A DNA stretch of 64,000 nucleotides from Pseudomonas psychrophila HA-4 (GTDB lineage Bacteria; Pseudomonadota; Gammaproteobacteria; Pseudomonadales; Pseudomonadaceae), in assembly GCF_000282975.1 (NCBI RefSeq), contig NZ_ALJC01000087.1, positions 62,001 through 126,000 of the forward strand, in the 5' to 3' direction. Under the pieces are notes generated by a model, which made no database searches, was not told where the DNA came from, and saw only the letters and a list, made by a program, of their open reading frames with translations. Position 1 is the first letter of the stretch, and each line of letters opens with the position of its first letter. A program made the translations under genes and the position numbers. Positions 37,369 through 46,615 of the stretch are shown in pieces.

Positions 37369-38304
37369 ATGAACCACAGTACCGAACGTATTCAGCGCAT
37401 GGTCCAACTGATGAAACAGCTGGCCCCGCTGGAAGGCTATAACCTGAGCCCGTTGGACGGCATACGGTTTTTGCGCTCGAACCGTCCACTGACCAAAACG
37501 CCGGTGCTGTATGAGCCGGGCATCGTGATCCTGTGTCAGGGGCGCAAGCGCGGATACTTGGGCGACGACGTTTACATTTACGACGCGCAGCATTACTTGG
37601 TGGTATCGGTGCCGGTGCCGTTTACCATGGAATCCGATGCCAGCGAGGAAGAGCCGATGCTGGCTGTTTACATGCGACTGGATTTCAAGCTGGCCGGCGA
37701 GCTGATTATGGAAATCGACGACACTTTCGGGCCGACTCACGCCCGGCCCAGAGGCATTTATTCCTCGCCTATGGACGAGATGCTCAGCGAGTCGACTTTG
37801 CGTTTTATCGAAGCCATGAACCATCCGGTCGAGGCGCAGATCCTCGGGCCTTCGCTGGTGCGCGAAATCTATTACCGCGTCCTCGCCGGTGAGCAAGGCG
37901 GATCGATGCGCGCAGCGCTTGGCGCACAAGGACACTTCGCAAAAGTCACGCGCGCCATCCGCAAGATCCACAGCTGTTATCAGGAGCGATTAGACGTCGA
38001 GGCCTTGGCGCAGGAGGCGAGCATGAGCGTGCCCAGCTTCCATCTGCATTTTCGAGCCGTCACGGACTCCTCACCGATGCAATACCTGAAGTCAACCCGC
38101 CTGCATCAGGCCCGCCTGCTGATGCTGCGCAACGACGTGTCAGCCTCATCGGCGGCATTCCGCGTTGGCTACGAAAGCCCCTCGCAATTCAGCCGCGAAT
38201 TCAAGCGCTTCTTTGGCCGCACGCCCCATGCAGAAATCGAATGGATGAAAGCTACTTACGCGCTCTCTGCGCAGACAGCGTCCATTTACGTTTCGTCGCA
38301 CTGA
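37369..38304 (+). CDS. AraC-family regulator with AraC_N domain
   Basis: 311 residues, ATG 37369 with AGGGGG upstream. N-terminal AraC_N sensing domain (LSPLDGIRFLRSNRPLTKTPVLYEPGIVILCQGRKRGYLG) and C-terminal double helix-turn-helix (VEALAQEASMSVPSFHLHFRAVTDSSPMQYLKSTRLHQAR, then RVGYESPSQFSREFKRFFG). It ends the catabolic island; the sequence downstream is truncated, so its own target may have been lost. Confidence 0.86.
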   Translation: MNHSTERIQRMVQLMKQLAPLEGYNLSPLDGIRFLRSNRPLTKTPVLYEPGIVILCQGRKRGYLGDDVYIYDAQHYLVVSVPVPFTMESDASEEEPMLAVYMRLDFKLAGELIMEIDDTFGPTHARPRGIYSSPMDEMLSESTLRFIEAMNHPVEAQILGPSLVREIYYRVLAGEQGGSMRAALGAQGHFAKVTRAIRKIHSCYQERLDVEALAQEASMSVPSFHLHFRAVTDSSPMQYLKSTRLHQARLLMLRNDVSASSAAFRVGYESPSQFSREFKRFFGRTPHAEIEWMKATYALSAQTASIYVSSH

Positions 38305-38386
38305 TCGCTGACCTACCTTCGCGCAGAGCGAGGCCCTACGTGCCGATCATTTCACCGGCAAGGTCCGCGAGGGATCTGCTTCATGT

Positions 38387-38845
38387 CGTGGTGATACCCC
38401 ATCTGCATGTAGGTGGCTGCTGTTCATCAACGGCCTTGTCTACCTGCTTTACGGGATGATCAGTCGCCATTTCAAGCGTGATTTTTTGCCGATTGGGCTC
38501 TTGGCGCTCAAGCATGATTTGACGGATGCCTTGCGTTTTCGACTGGTACACGAGAAGGGCGTTTATAACGCAGTGCAGCGCCTGATGTATTGGGGGGTGC
38601 TGGCAGCAGGTGTGTTGGTTGTCGTCTCGGGGCTGGGGATCTGGAAGCCCATCCAACTGCACGAATTGGTGGTGCTCCTTGGCGGCTATGATGTTGCCCG
38701 ATACGTGCATTTCGCGGCGATGGCAGTCATTGGCGCGTTCGTGGTTGTGCATCTGGCCCTGGTGATGTTGGTGCCGAAAACCTTGTTGCCGATGATCACG
38801 GGTGGCATACGGCCCCTTGAAAGCAGAAAAATCGACCATGACTGA
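38387..38845 (+). pseudogene. Cytochrome b561-type membrane subunit, N-terminally truncated
   Basis: The frame carries RWLLFINGLVYLLYGMISRHFKRDFLP and then two more hydrophobic helices with VYNAVQRLMYWGVLAAG and RYVHFAAMAVIGAFVVVHLALVML, matching the C-terminal two thirds of thiosulfate-reductase-type cytochrome b subunits. The first helix with a haem ligand and an ATG are missing; upstream codons are unrelated. An internal ATG at 38456 gives only 129 residues. Its stop overlaps the start of the molybdopterin protein by eight bases, so the two were one redox operon. A deletion joins it to the AraC gene. Confidence 0.75.
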
Positions 38846-39608
38846 GCCTAAAAAACGCGCGATTCAACGCATTAAACTTGAGCCCGCCCAGCAGCTCCAA
38901 CTGGAAAATCTGCAGCGCCGGAATTTCCTCCGGGGTAGCTTGACTGTTGGTGCGATGGCGATGCTGAGCGGTTGTAACCTGCAGGACGGCGATCAGGTCG
39001 ACAAGGTGCTCTGGGCCATGTCGCGCTGGAATGATCGGGTTCAGGCTTGGCTGTTTAGCGGCCAAAAACTGGCGCCGACCTTCACCAAGGCGCAAATGAC
39101 CACGCCGTTTCCCTTCAACGCTTTTTATGGCGAGGACGATATCCCGCAAGTCGACCTGTCCGGTTATTCGCTTGCCGTTTCCGGGCGGGTACGGGACAAG
39201 GCGTCGTGGACGCTTGAAGGTTTGCGAAAGTTGCCGCAGCGCAGCGATATAACGCGCTTGATCTGCGTAGAAGGCTGGAGCGCCATCGGGCAATGGGGGG
39301 GCGTGCCGCTGAAAAGCTTTCTGGAACACATCGGGGCTGACACCACTGCCAAATTCGTCGGTTTCAAATGTGCTGATCGCTACTACTCAAGCCTCGACAT
39401 GCCGACAGCATTGCATCCGCAAACACTGTTGGCACTGGACTTCGGTGAAGTTGCTCTGCCACCGGAGTATGGCTACCCACTGCGGGTTCGAGTTCCGACC
39501 AAATTGGGTTTTAAAAATCCCAAGCATATCGTTGAGGTCTTCGTCAGCAACGATAATCCAGGCGGATACTGGGAAGATCAGGGCTATAACTGGTTTAGCG
39601 GGATTTGA
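38838..39608 (+). CDS. Tat-exported molybdopterin-binding oxidoreductase
   Basis: 256 residues from ATG 38838. RRNFLRGSLTVGAMAMLSGC combines a twin-arginine motif with an LSGC lipobox, so export by Tat and lipid anchoring are both plausible. The body is a sulfite-oxidase-type molybdopterin domain: TRLICVEGWSAIGQWGGVPLKSFL contains the cysteine expected to bind molybdenum, and YGYPLRVRVPTKLGFKNPKHI is the characteristic tail. Related proteins reduce or oxidise small sulfur or methionine-sulfoxide compounds using electrons from a cytochrome b partner. Here that partner is truncated, so the enzyme may be orphaned. Confidence 0.85.
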   Translation: MTEPKKRAIQRIKLEPAQQLQLENLQRRNFLRGSLTVGAMAMLSGCNLQDGDQVDKVLWAMSRWNDRVQAWLFSGQKLAPTFTKAQMTTPFPFNAFYGEDDIPQVDLSGYSLAVSGRVRDKASWTLEGLRKLPQRSDITRLICVEGWSAIGQWGGVPLKSFLEHIGADTTAKFVGFKCADRYYSSLDMPTALHPQTLLALDFGEVALPPEYGYPLRVRVPTKLGFKNPKHIVEVFVSNDNPGGYWEDQGYNWFSGI

Positions 39609-40005
39609 TAAGGCGAATACAGCAAGGGAACGCGAACGATTTCGCACGGTATCCAGATGAGGATCGTGCCTGATAGCGTCACGGCGATAACCGCAGCATT
39701 CAGTCCGCCTTTGTAGGAACACCAACAATTAAATCGCTGCCACAGGCATCGGGTGCCACGTGTCGGGATCTTGAACAGGTTTGGGGCGCTGAAAAGCATT
39801 TATTGCCCGCTCATCAACCTCGCCGTGCTTCATCACTGAAGGCTTTCGCCCCGGCCCTTCCTCTTGCAGAGCCGTGTTTTGTAGCAGCTGTAGAAATATG
39901 CTTTTCATGCAGGCTGACGAGTATCCACTTCAATGGCTTGCAGCCGTGAGGGCTGACAACTACAAATAGTTATATAGCCACACATCTTTAGCATAGAGGT
40001 CTGCC
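39609..40005. other. Gap without a recognised gene
   Basis: Nearly 400 bases between the molybdopterin gene and the broken exported-protein gene. Only shadow frames of 70-110 codons occur, without ribosome sites or family motifs. No hairpin terminator of note was seen. Confidence 0.5.
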
Positions 40006-41038
40006 ATGCGCCGACTTGCCCGCATTTTTTCCGCTTTATTCCCTTTTGTTTTTCTGCCTCGGTCAGCGCTTTCAGCCTTGAGATGGATACTGTCGAAAAG
40101 TATTTCGGCGATAACCCACGCGCGACTAAGAGAGAGATCATTCCTGTGGTAGATCGCAAAGCTCCGGTTCACCAGGATCTCACTCGCATGACACTTGACT
40201 GTGGGACTAAGGGGTCACCTTGTGAGGCGTTAATTGCAGTCAATATTGACCCAAGCGACGTCATGCATGGTATCCGTTGGAACGACTTTCCTGCGTTTAC
40301 CTCACTAAGAATCCCCCTAGCTGTGCTAAGCGAATTCTGCGAATCACAAACCAAAATGACGTGTCTTGTTATATCGCTGTGCTGGGTTCTTCATGGATGT
40401 ATTCAGGAAAATTTCGTGATAACCCTGATTGGGCGATGACACAGCCATTCGTAGCCCGTGGGCATTTTGGAGACATGCAGTTTTGGCACGCCATGGCACC
40501 ATCTAGGCAGACTGCAGGTGAAACTTATGACCTTATCCAGATGTGGATGGAATTCGCGTTCAGGGTCTCTCTGGGTGATTTAGACCTCAATGCGGATGTG
40601 TATGACGCTCCGGTATCGGGTTTGAAAAATTTTTTCTTGAAGGGGAGCCGCAGAGTCGGTGATCTTGTTGACTATCGCTACAACGATCACAAGGAGATGG
40701 CTAAGGGAGTTGCACTGGGGCAACTGCTGCATTTATCACAAGATTCGTTCGCGAAATGCCATTCGGATCGAGATAGTGAGGGCAAGTTGATCCGGTTTTA
40801 CGATTACTCGGGACAGAGTAGCGGGGTCCACAAACGGTTTGATTCCGAGGCACGGGAAGTAGAGATAGCCACGACGAAACAGCTGAATCCAGTTGATTTT
40901 GGTCAGAGACTGCTTCGTCTTCGTGCTGAGTCGGTTTCGTGGGATGACGCGAAACCTAAGCTCTATGTGCTGGTTAAGGAGTACTTTCAGCCTAAAAATC
41001 CATACCTGCTGTCGCGCTTCGGCACAGACTGCATTTGA
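40006..41038 (+). pseudogene. Exported phospholipase C/nuclease-like protein split by two frameshifts
   Basis: ATG 40006 begins a signal peptide (MRRLARIFSALFPFVF) that continues one frame over as SASVSAFSLEMDTVEKYFGDNP after a T5 run near 40049. That frame is lost again near a C5 run at about 40312 and continues in the third frame as NPPSCAKRILRITNQNDVSCYIAV to the stop at 41038. The last part (GVALGQLLHLSQDSFAKCHSDRDSEGKLIRFYDY) has the His/Asp pattern of zinc phospholipase C or S1-type nucleases, but this is only a resemblance. Both shifts are one base short at a homopolymer. Whether these are mutations or sequencing errors is open. Confidence 0.65.
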
Positions 41039-41166
41039 GGTAAATCGGCACCAACTGGCGTCGAACTCGGAACAACATATGTTTTCCGCACTGCGTATCG
41101 GCCGCAATACGGGTATGGAAAGACTCATCTCATCACTTTGGCAGTGTGGACATCTATCGGTAGGCA

Positions 41167-41575
41167 ATGGATTTTGACGCACATATTGATTTTTGCTGTA
41201 TCTGTTGCGAACACATAACGATTGGCACCACGAAGGATAGCTTCGCGAAAAATATGGCGACCGGTTTATCCAGTACGGTTTAGCGATTTTGTTTATTTGC
41301 CCGCGAAGAACTGAAGTTTCGGGTTTTTACCGTTTGGTGGAGTTCTATCAACATTACTTTTCAGCCGATTCAGAGTTGTACTAAATTCTGTGTTCTGAAG
41401 TCGGTTGGCTCCCAGCCTCCGAATACGGTATCTGGGCGACGTCAACACTGATCAAACTGTCCTCTTTGACTGGCGGATTCATATTCTCAGTCCTCTAGCG
41501 CTGGAGTGTCGGATCGGCACTGCCGTTTGGCGAGTTAAACCCGCAGCATTAGCCTTCTTGGCAGATGACCCGTAA
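41167..41575 (+). pseudogene. Possible decayed small gene of unknown family
   Basis: A frame from ATG 41167 (MDFDAHIDFCCICCEHITIG) shifts at an A5 run near 41248 to KYGDRFIQYGLAILFICPRR and EVSGFYRLVEFYQHYFSADSELY, followed by TAA at 41382. The next frame (41405-41575) reads GDVNTDQTVLFDWRIHILSP and LALECRIGTAVWRVKPAALAF. Repairing single bases and one stop would give a continuous protein of roughly 135 residues. No family is recognised and the reconstruction is a hypothesis. Confidence 0.35.
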
Positions 41576-41586
41576 GCCTTTTATGT

Positions 41587-42804
41587 ATGTGCATCAGTGA
41601 TACTGGCACTTTGCCGTGTCTGCTGCCATGCTTTCACGGATTAGGCCGATTATTGTGTCGTGCTATGGATCTTTGTCATGGAGTACAGGCGTTGGGTTTA
41701 GAGAAAAAAGTCCGGGCGGCAGAAATGAGTGTGCTCAACAGATATGGAGTAATGGCTGATTTATCTGCCTTGAAAGAAGAGCAGTTGGATCAAGCCCTTA
41801 AGGGTCGCGTGCCAGTGAAAATGGCGCCAGACATGACATTCGCCAGTTGGTGCGATCAACTGCTGGGGCAGAATGTCCGTGTGCCGGTTGCTCGTTTTGA
41901 GGACCCCGTTCCAGGTAAGACCAAGCTCAGTAAACTGGCAGTTGCACGTGACTTGTCCAAGAGCTTTAAGGCTCGTGACAGACAGCTCCAGGCCGCGCTC
42001 AACGAGGCTGAAAACCGGGTTGATCAATTGAAGGCTGAAATAAAAACACTGAAGCAAGGTTCGGCCCGTGCAGAACCGGTTATATCGGTATCACGTACCT
42101 CTGAAAGTTTGCGCTTTTGGTACTGCACAACCTCTGCTGCGTTGCAGAAAATTCTGGACGATACAAAAGAAATCGAAGGTCATATTTTTAGTCATCAAGG
42201 CCAGTTAAACAGGGATTATCGTAAACGGTTGTTTGAGGTTGTCTTACTCGCTTTGAACGATCTGGAAAGCATTGGTTTTTCAATTAATGCACACATGCAC
42301 GACAATTCGAAAAAAGAGCCTGTTTCGCCGCCACTTATACTGCACCGGGGCCAAGTCCCTGATGCCGATGAGGTCGATGTTAAGCGCTTTGACTTTGTTA
42401 TTAATGACATCCAAATCGATGGGTTTGAAGAGGCTCGTCAAAGCTTGAGTCTATGGCAGCCACAACCAACCGCTGACCCCGCTCGCCGTTTTAACTGCCA
42501 CGTTCAAGTGACCGCAAGCCAACAGTTGGACCTGGATGAGGAGGAGTTATCGCACCTGTCCTACTTCATGCATAAATTATTTGAGAGCATTGCCAGGTCG
42601 GGTGATTCCAAAAAAAGAGGCTCATTGATTGAAAAGCTGGTTTTGTGCCAATTGCTATCCTTTACAGCACCGTGCATGCCAGGCAGATCACAACAAGGGC
42701 TCAGGCCGATAGTCTCAGAAGATCGTACTGCCAGCTCGGATGTCCCGGCCGGGGTGATAGTTGACCATCTTTTACAGGTACTTCGTGGGTCGATCTGGCG
42801 GTGA
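41587..42804 (+). CDS. Unknown coiled-coil protein leading the McrBC operon
   Basis: Up to 405 residues. ATG 41587 has only a weak site; ATG 41665 or 41725 are alternatives, because the first 26 residues are cysteine-rich and unlike the rest. Residues about 115-155 (RDLSKSFKARDRQLQAALNEAENRVDQLKAEIKTLKQ) form a predicted coiled coil. The middle has a charged, helical region (FSHQGQLNRDYRKRLFEVVLLALNDLESIGFSINAHMHD) and the C-terminus is SLIEKLVLCQLLSFTAPCMPG. No catalytic motif or helix-turn-helix is evident. It precedes mcrB by 66 bases in the same direction, so an accessory or structural role in the restriction system is inferred. Confidence 0.65.
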   Translation: MCISDTGTLPCLLPCFHGLGRLLCRAMDLCHGVQALGLEKKVRAAEMSVLNRYGVMADLSALKEEQLDQALKGRVPVKMAPDMTFASWCDQLLGQNVRVPVARFEDPVPGKTKLSKLAVARDLSKSFKARDRQLQAALNEAENRVDQLKAEIKTLKQGSARAEPVISVSRTSESLRFWYCTTSAALQKILDDTKEIEGHIFSHQGQLNRDYRKRLFEVVLLALNDLESIGFSINAHMHDNSKKEPVSPPLILHRGQVPDADEVDVKRFDFVINDIQIDGFEEARQSLSLWQPQPTADPARRFNCHVQVTASQQLDLDEEELSHLSYFMHKLFESIARSGDSKKRGSLIEKLVLCQLLSFTAPCMPGRSQQGLRPIVSEDRTASSDVPAGVIVDHLLQVLRGSIWR

Positions 42805-42870
42805 GCAGCCAATTGCGAATATGTTGAAAGTACCGATTAAGATCGAAAAATCTATTTAGGAGTACGGGCT

Positions 42871-45270
42871 GTGAATGCAGTGGTCGGTAAAAACTTTAAA
42901 GACTGGATGATACAGTCAGGTAAAGCTATAAACACAGCCAATAATTACTTGACGGGTGTGAACTTGGTAACACACCACTCTGGCAAGGATGTTTTGCAGA
43001 TCACTAATCTTCCTGAATTACGCCAGTTGTATGTAGATTATGGGCCGCAAGGCACTCATGCTGCTGTGGGTGACAGTAATAGCAGTAATGTGCACAACGG
43101 ACTGAAACAGTGGCTGGGATATCAAATTTTCCTAGCTCAAGGGGGAGGGGACATTATGGATAACTCGGCTGTAACGCCGCCTCTTAATCAGATTTTGTTC
43201 GGCCCTCCTGGAACTGGAAAAACCTATGCAACCATCGAAGCGGCGCTAGAGGTTCTTGATCCTCAGTGGCTATCGACTCATCTTGAAAATCGAGTCGCGC
43301 TGAAAGTACGTTTTGATGAACTGGTCAAGAATCGCCAAATATGTTTTGTGACTTTTCACCAGAGTTTCAGTTACGAAGACTTTGTAGAAGGTTTGCGAGC
43401 TGAGACCGGAGCGGACGGTCAATTGCGCTATGACGTGGTTGATGGTGTGTTTAAAAGCCTCTGTGATATAGCTGCCGCTAAGGTAACCCAGCAGGCGCAA
43501 GCACCGATTGACATCAGCGGTCGTCGCATTTGGAAAATGTCGTTAGGCAATACATTGGGCGATGATGCCTATATCTACGATGAGTGCATAAGCAATGGCT
43601 ATGCGCTGTTAGGGTACGGCGATCAGGTGGATTTCAGCGGCTGTGAAAGCCGACAAGCCATCCATCAGCGCTTTGTTGAAGCCGGTTACGCGCTGGCTCC
43701 CGATGCCTATAACATCACTGCAGTCGCGACATTTCTACTGAAAGTTAAACCGGGCGATTTGGTTGTGGTGAGTGATGGTAATCACAAATTTCGCGCCATC
43801 GGTGAGTTCACCAGCGATTATCAAGCCATCAAGCGTGCCGATGCGGATGAGGCTTATGGGCAGTGTCGTCAGGTCAATTGGCTCAGGGTTTACACACCGT
43901 CATTGCCGTGTGAGTTGTTGATGAGCAAGACCTTTAGTCAGGCGACTATTTATCAGCTACGTGACGGCTCGATTGATGTCGTCAAACTGAAGGGCTTATT
44001 GAGTGCTGAGGTATCCGATTCAGGGCTTAGCGTTCAGGCTCGACCCTTTAAACCAGGGGACCGCTTCGGTTCAGGTTACGAGGTGATCAACGCATCGGCG
44101 GATGTCGTTGAACTGCGAAAGCCCAATAATAATGTTTTGCCCATAGGCATGAGCGTGGTGAATACGCTTGCTGACTATGTGCGTGCGCAACGCATAACGA
44201 TGGCCGACATTCGTGAAAAAACGGTATTTGAGCGAGTCTTGGATACCAAGCTAGAGCCTTTTTTAGTCAACGGCTATAACACTCTCTTGGCGGCTTTAGT
44301 CGAACGTGTGGTTAATCGCGTGATACCGAGAGAGGCGTCACACCCTAGCCATGAGTCTTCCAATGCCCGTGTCCTGATCATCGACGAAATTAACCGTGGA
44401 AATATCTCTAGGATTTTTGGTGAATTGATCACCTTGATCGAACCTTCCAAGCGGGCCGGTGCTGCTGAAGCACTGTCGATTGTGCTGCCCTACTCGAAGC
44501 ACTCGTTCAGTGTGCCCTCCAACGTGTACTTGATTGGCACCATGAACACGACAGATCGTTCGCTGGCTGGATTAGATATCGCTTTGCGCCGGCGATTCAC
44601 CTTCAAAGAAATGCCTCCACGGCCCGAGTTGCTGGATCAGGTGGATGTGGAGGGCGTAAACATTGGTCAACTGTTACGGGTTATGAATCAACGTATTGAG
44701 GTTTTATTGGATCGCGACCATTGTTTAGGCCACGCCTACTTTATGCCGCTGATTGATGATCGCCGCCTTGAGCGGCTCGCCTCGATTGTTCGTAATCAAG
44801 TACTGCCACTGCTTCAGGAATACTTCTTTGACGATTGGTTGCACATTCAGTGGGTCTTGAACGATCACCGCAAATCCTTTCAGTACTGTTTTTTGAGCCA
44901 AGCGACCCAAGTGGCAGAATCTTTATTTGGTGCTGAGGTTAACCTTACGGCACACAACCTACCGTGGAGTATTAATAGCGAAGCGTTTGAGCGCTTAGAA
45001 GCTTATCTAGGCGTTATTGATCATCACGTTACTTTTGCCAAGCCGAACATTGCGCAGCAGGTGCAGTTTGGTGCACTGACTATTCGCCAATTGAGCAGTG
45101 GCACCATAGAGGTCTTGCAAGGTGGTGCATGTTTAGCCATGGCAAAGCCATCTCTGAGGGATATCGCGGCCCAGTTAGGATTACCCTTGACCACAAGTGA
45201 GGGCTCTGAATACAACACCCGTGCACTGGGGCGCAAAGTGATGAAGGCCATTGAGGCCGGTAACGCGTGA
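42871..45270 (+). CDS. mcrB: McrB-like GTPase of a modification-dependent restriction system
   Basis: 799 residues from GTG 42871 with AGGAG eight bases upstream. Residues 1-95 resemble a SAM-like N-terminal domain (KNFKDWMIQSGKAINTANNYLTG). Walker A is GPPGTGKT at 111-118. An inserted domain of about 180 residues (RRIWKMSLGNTLGDDAYIYDECISNGYALLGYG, PGDLVVVSDGNHKFRAIGEF) looks PUA/EVE-like and may read modified bases. Walker B is RVLIIDEINRGNISRIFGELITLIE, sensor motif YLIGTMNTTDRSLAGLDIALRRRF. The last 70 residues (SGTIEVLQGGACLAMAKPS, NTRALGRKVMKAI) resemble a DUF4357-type tail. It should power translocation for McrC, whose gene overlaps its stop by four bases. Confidence 0.9.
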   Translation: MNAVVGKNFKDWMIQSGKAINTANNYLTGVNLVTHHSGKDVLQITNLPELRQLYVDYGPQGTHAAVGDSNSSNVHNGLKQWLGYQIFLAQGGGDIMDNSAVTPPLNQILFGPPGTGKTYATIEAALEVLDPQWLSTHLENRVALKVRFDELVKNRQICFVTFHQSFSYEDFVEGLRAETGADGQLRYDVVDGVFKSLCDIAAAKVTQQAQAPIDISGRRIWKMSLGNTLGDDAYIYDECISNGYALLGYGDQVDFSGCESRQAIHQRFVEAGYALAPDAYNITAVATFLLKVKPGDLVVVSDGNHKFRAIGEFTSDYQAIKRADADEAYGQCRQVNWLRVYTPSLPCELLMSKTFSQATIYQLRDGSIDVVKLKGLLSAEVSDSGLSVQARPFKPGDRFGSGYEVINASADVVELRKPNNNVLPIGMSVVNTLADYVRAQRITMADIREKTVFERVLDTKLEPFLVNGYNTLLAALVERVVNRVIPREASHPSHESSNARVLIIDEINRGNISRIFGELITLIEPSKRAGAAEALSIVLPYSKHSFSVPSNVYLIGTMNTTDRSLAGLDIALRRRFTFKEMPPRPELLDQVDVEGVNIGQLLRVMNQRIEVLLDRDHCLGHAYFMPLIDDRRLERLASIVRNQVLPLLQEYFFDDWLHIQWVLNDHRKSFQYCFLSQATQVAESLFGAEVNLTAHNLPWSINSEAFERLEAYLGVIDHHVTFAKPNIAQQVQFGALTIRQLSSGTIEVLQGGACLAMAKPSLRDIAAQLGLPLTTSEGSEYNTRALGRKVMKAIEAGNA

Positions 45271-46538
45271 GGACACTAATCACGGTACGCGAGTATGCGC
45301 GGCTTACGGTGGATGCTGTGGAACCCACACTTGATCGGGCTCAAGTATCCGCCAGTGCGTTTGACTGGTTATGTCAACAAAGTGCGTCATTTAGTCGGGC
45401 AGGCGCGGCTTTGGTTCAAGTGGAGGGGCGTCGCTGGCTCAAGCTTGATAGCTATGTTGGTGTGCTGGAAACACCTTGTGGCACGTGTTTGGAAATTTTG
45501 CCTAAACACTTTGACAGTGGTGACTGTGAGGTCAAAAGCCGAGCGCTGCTGCGACGACTGATCCAGCGATCACTCAACTTGAAGCCTCGCGAAGTGAGTC
45601 CTACGGCTCTTGAGGTTTACGACGCACCTTTGTCCGAATGGGTGATGGGACAATTTCTCGGCGCGTTAGATCATCTGATCAAACGCGGCATGCGTTTTGA
45701 TTATCAGCGGGTCGAAGAAGAGCAGCGCTATCTGCGGGGGCAACTTAACGTGGTCGCGCAGATGCGTCAGCCACCGTCGCGCCAGCATTTCTTTCACGTG
45801 CGCCATGACATTTTTGTCGCAGATCGAGCGGAGAATCGATTGCTCAAATTGGCCCTTGAGCGTGTGTGCCATACCACCCAGGATCCCGCTAACTGGCGAT
45901 TGAGCCATGAACTCCGTGGTGTATTGCACGAGGTGTCAGGCAGCCAATCGGTGCGTGACGACTTTCGGGCCTGGCGTACTGATCGGTTGATGGCCCATTA
46001 CCAGCCGATTAAATCGTGGTGTGAGTTAATTCTTAACCAGCAGATGCCAATTGCCGTGGCGGGCGAGTGGCGGGGTATTAGCCTATTGTTCCCAATGGAA
46101 AAACTGTTCGAGCGCTATGTTGATGCTTGGGTACGCCGCTCATTGCCCGCAGAGGCGAAGCTCACCGCTCAAGCGGCCAGTGAATATTTATGCGAACACC
46201 AGGATGGGCGAATATTTCGCCTTGAACCGGACTTACTGGTGCGCAAGGGGGGGCAAAGTTGGGTGCTAGACACGAAATGGAAGCGCCTGAGTGCGGCAGA
46301 TCGCGACAAGAAATACGGATTATCCCAAACTGATTTCTATCAATTATTTGCTTATGGTCAGAAATACCTGCAAGGGCGTGGCGAGCTAGTCTTAATCTAT
46401 CCCCGCCGCGCGGAGTTTCAACAAGCACTACCCCCATTCGATTTTGGCGGTGGCCTAAGGTTATGGGTACTTCCGTTTGACATGGAGGCAGAGTGTTTGC
46501 TTGATACTCAGCTGTTGACTCTGTTTGCGGGACATTGA
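45267..46538 (+). CDS. mcrC: McrC-like nuclease subunit
   Basis: 423 residues, GTG start overlapping the mcrB stop (GTGA). The N-terminal half matches McrC proteins (LDSYVGVLETPCGTCLEILPKHF, HFFHVRHDIFVADRAENRLLKLAL). The nuclease core is of the PD-(D/E)xK type: FRLEPDLLVRKGGQSWVLDTKWKRL supplies Asp, Asp and Lys. The partner McrB recruits it to cleave DNA containing modified cytosines or other invading-DNA marks. It closes the three-gene operon. Confidence 0.92.
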   Translation: MRTLITVREYARLTVDAVEPTLDRAQVSASAFDWLCQQSASFSRAGAALVQVEGRRWLKLDSYVGVLETPCGTCLEILPKHFDSGDCEVKSRALLRRLIQRSLNLKPREVSPTALEVYDAPLSEWVMGQFLGALDHLIKRGMRFDYQRVEEEQRYLRGQLNVVAQMRQPPSRQHFFHVRHDIFVADRAENRLLKLALERVCHTTQDPANWRLSHELRGVLHEVSGSQSVRDDFRAWRTDRLMAHYQPIKSWCELILNQQMPIAVAGEWRGISLLFPMEKLFERYVDAWVRRSLPAEAKLTAQAASEYLCEHQDGRIFRLEPDLLVRKGGQSWVLDTKWKRLSAADRDKKYGLSQTDFYQLFAYGQKYLQGRGELVLIYPRRAEFQQALPPFDFGGGLRLWVLPFDMEAECLLDTQLLTLFAGH

Positions 46539-46615
46539 GCAAGCATTCAGGCTTATTTTCAGGGGGGATTACCGTGTTTCTTAATGAGCATACCCCCGAC
46601 CTAAAGGGCGCAGGG

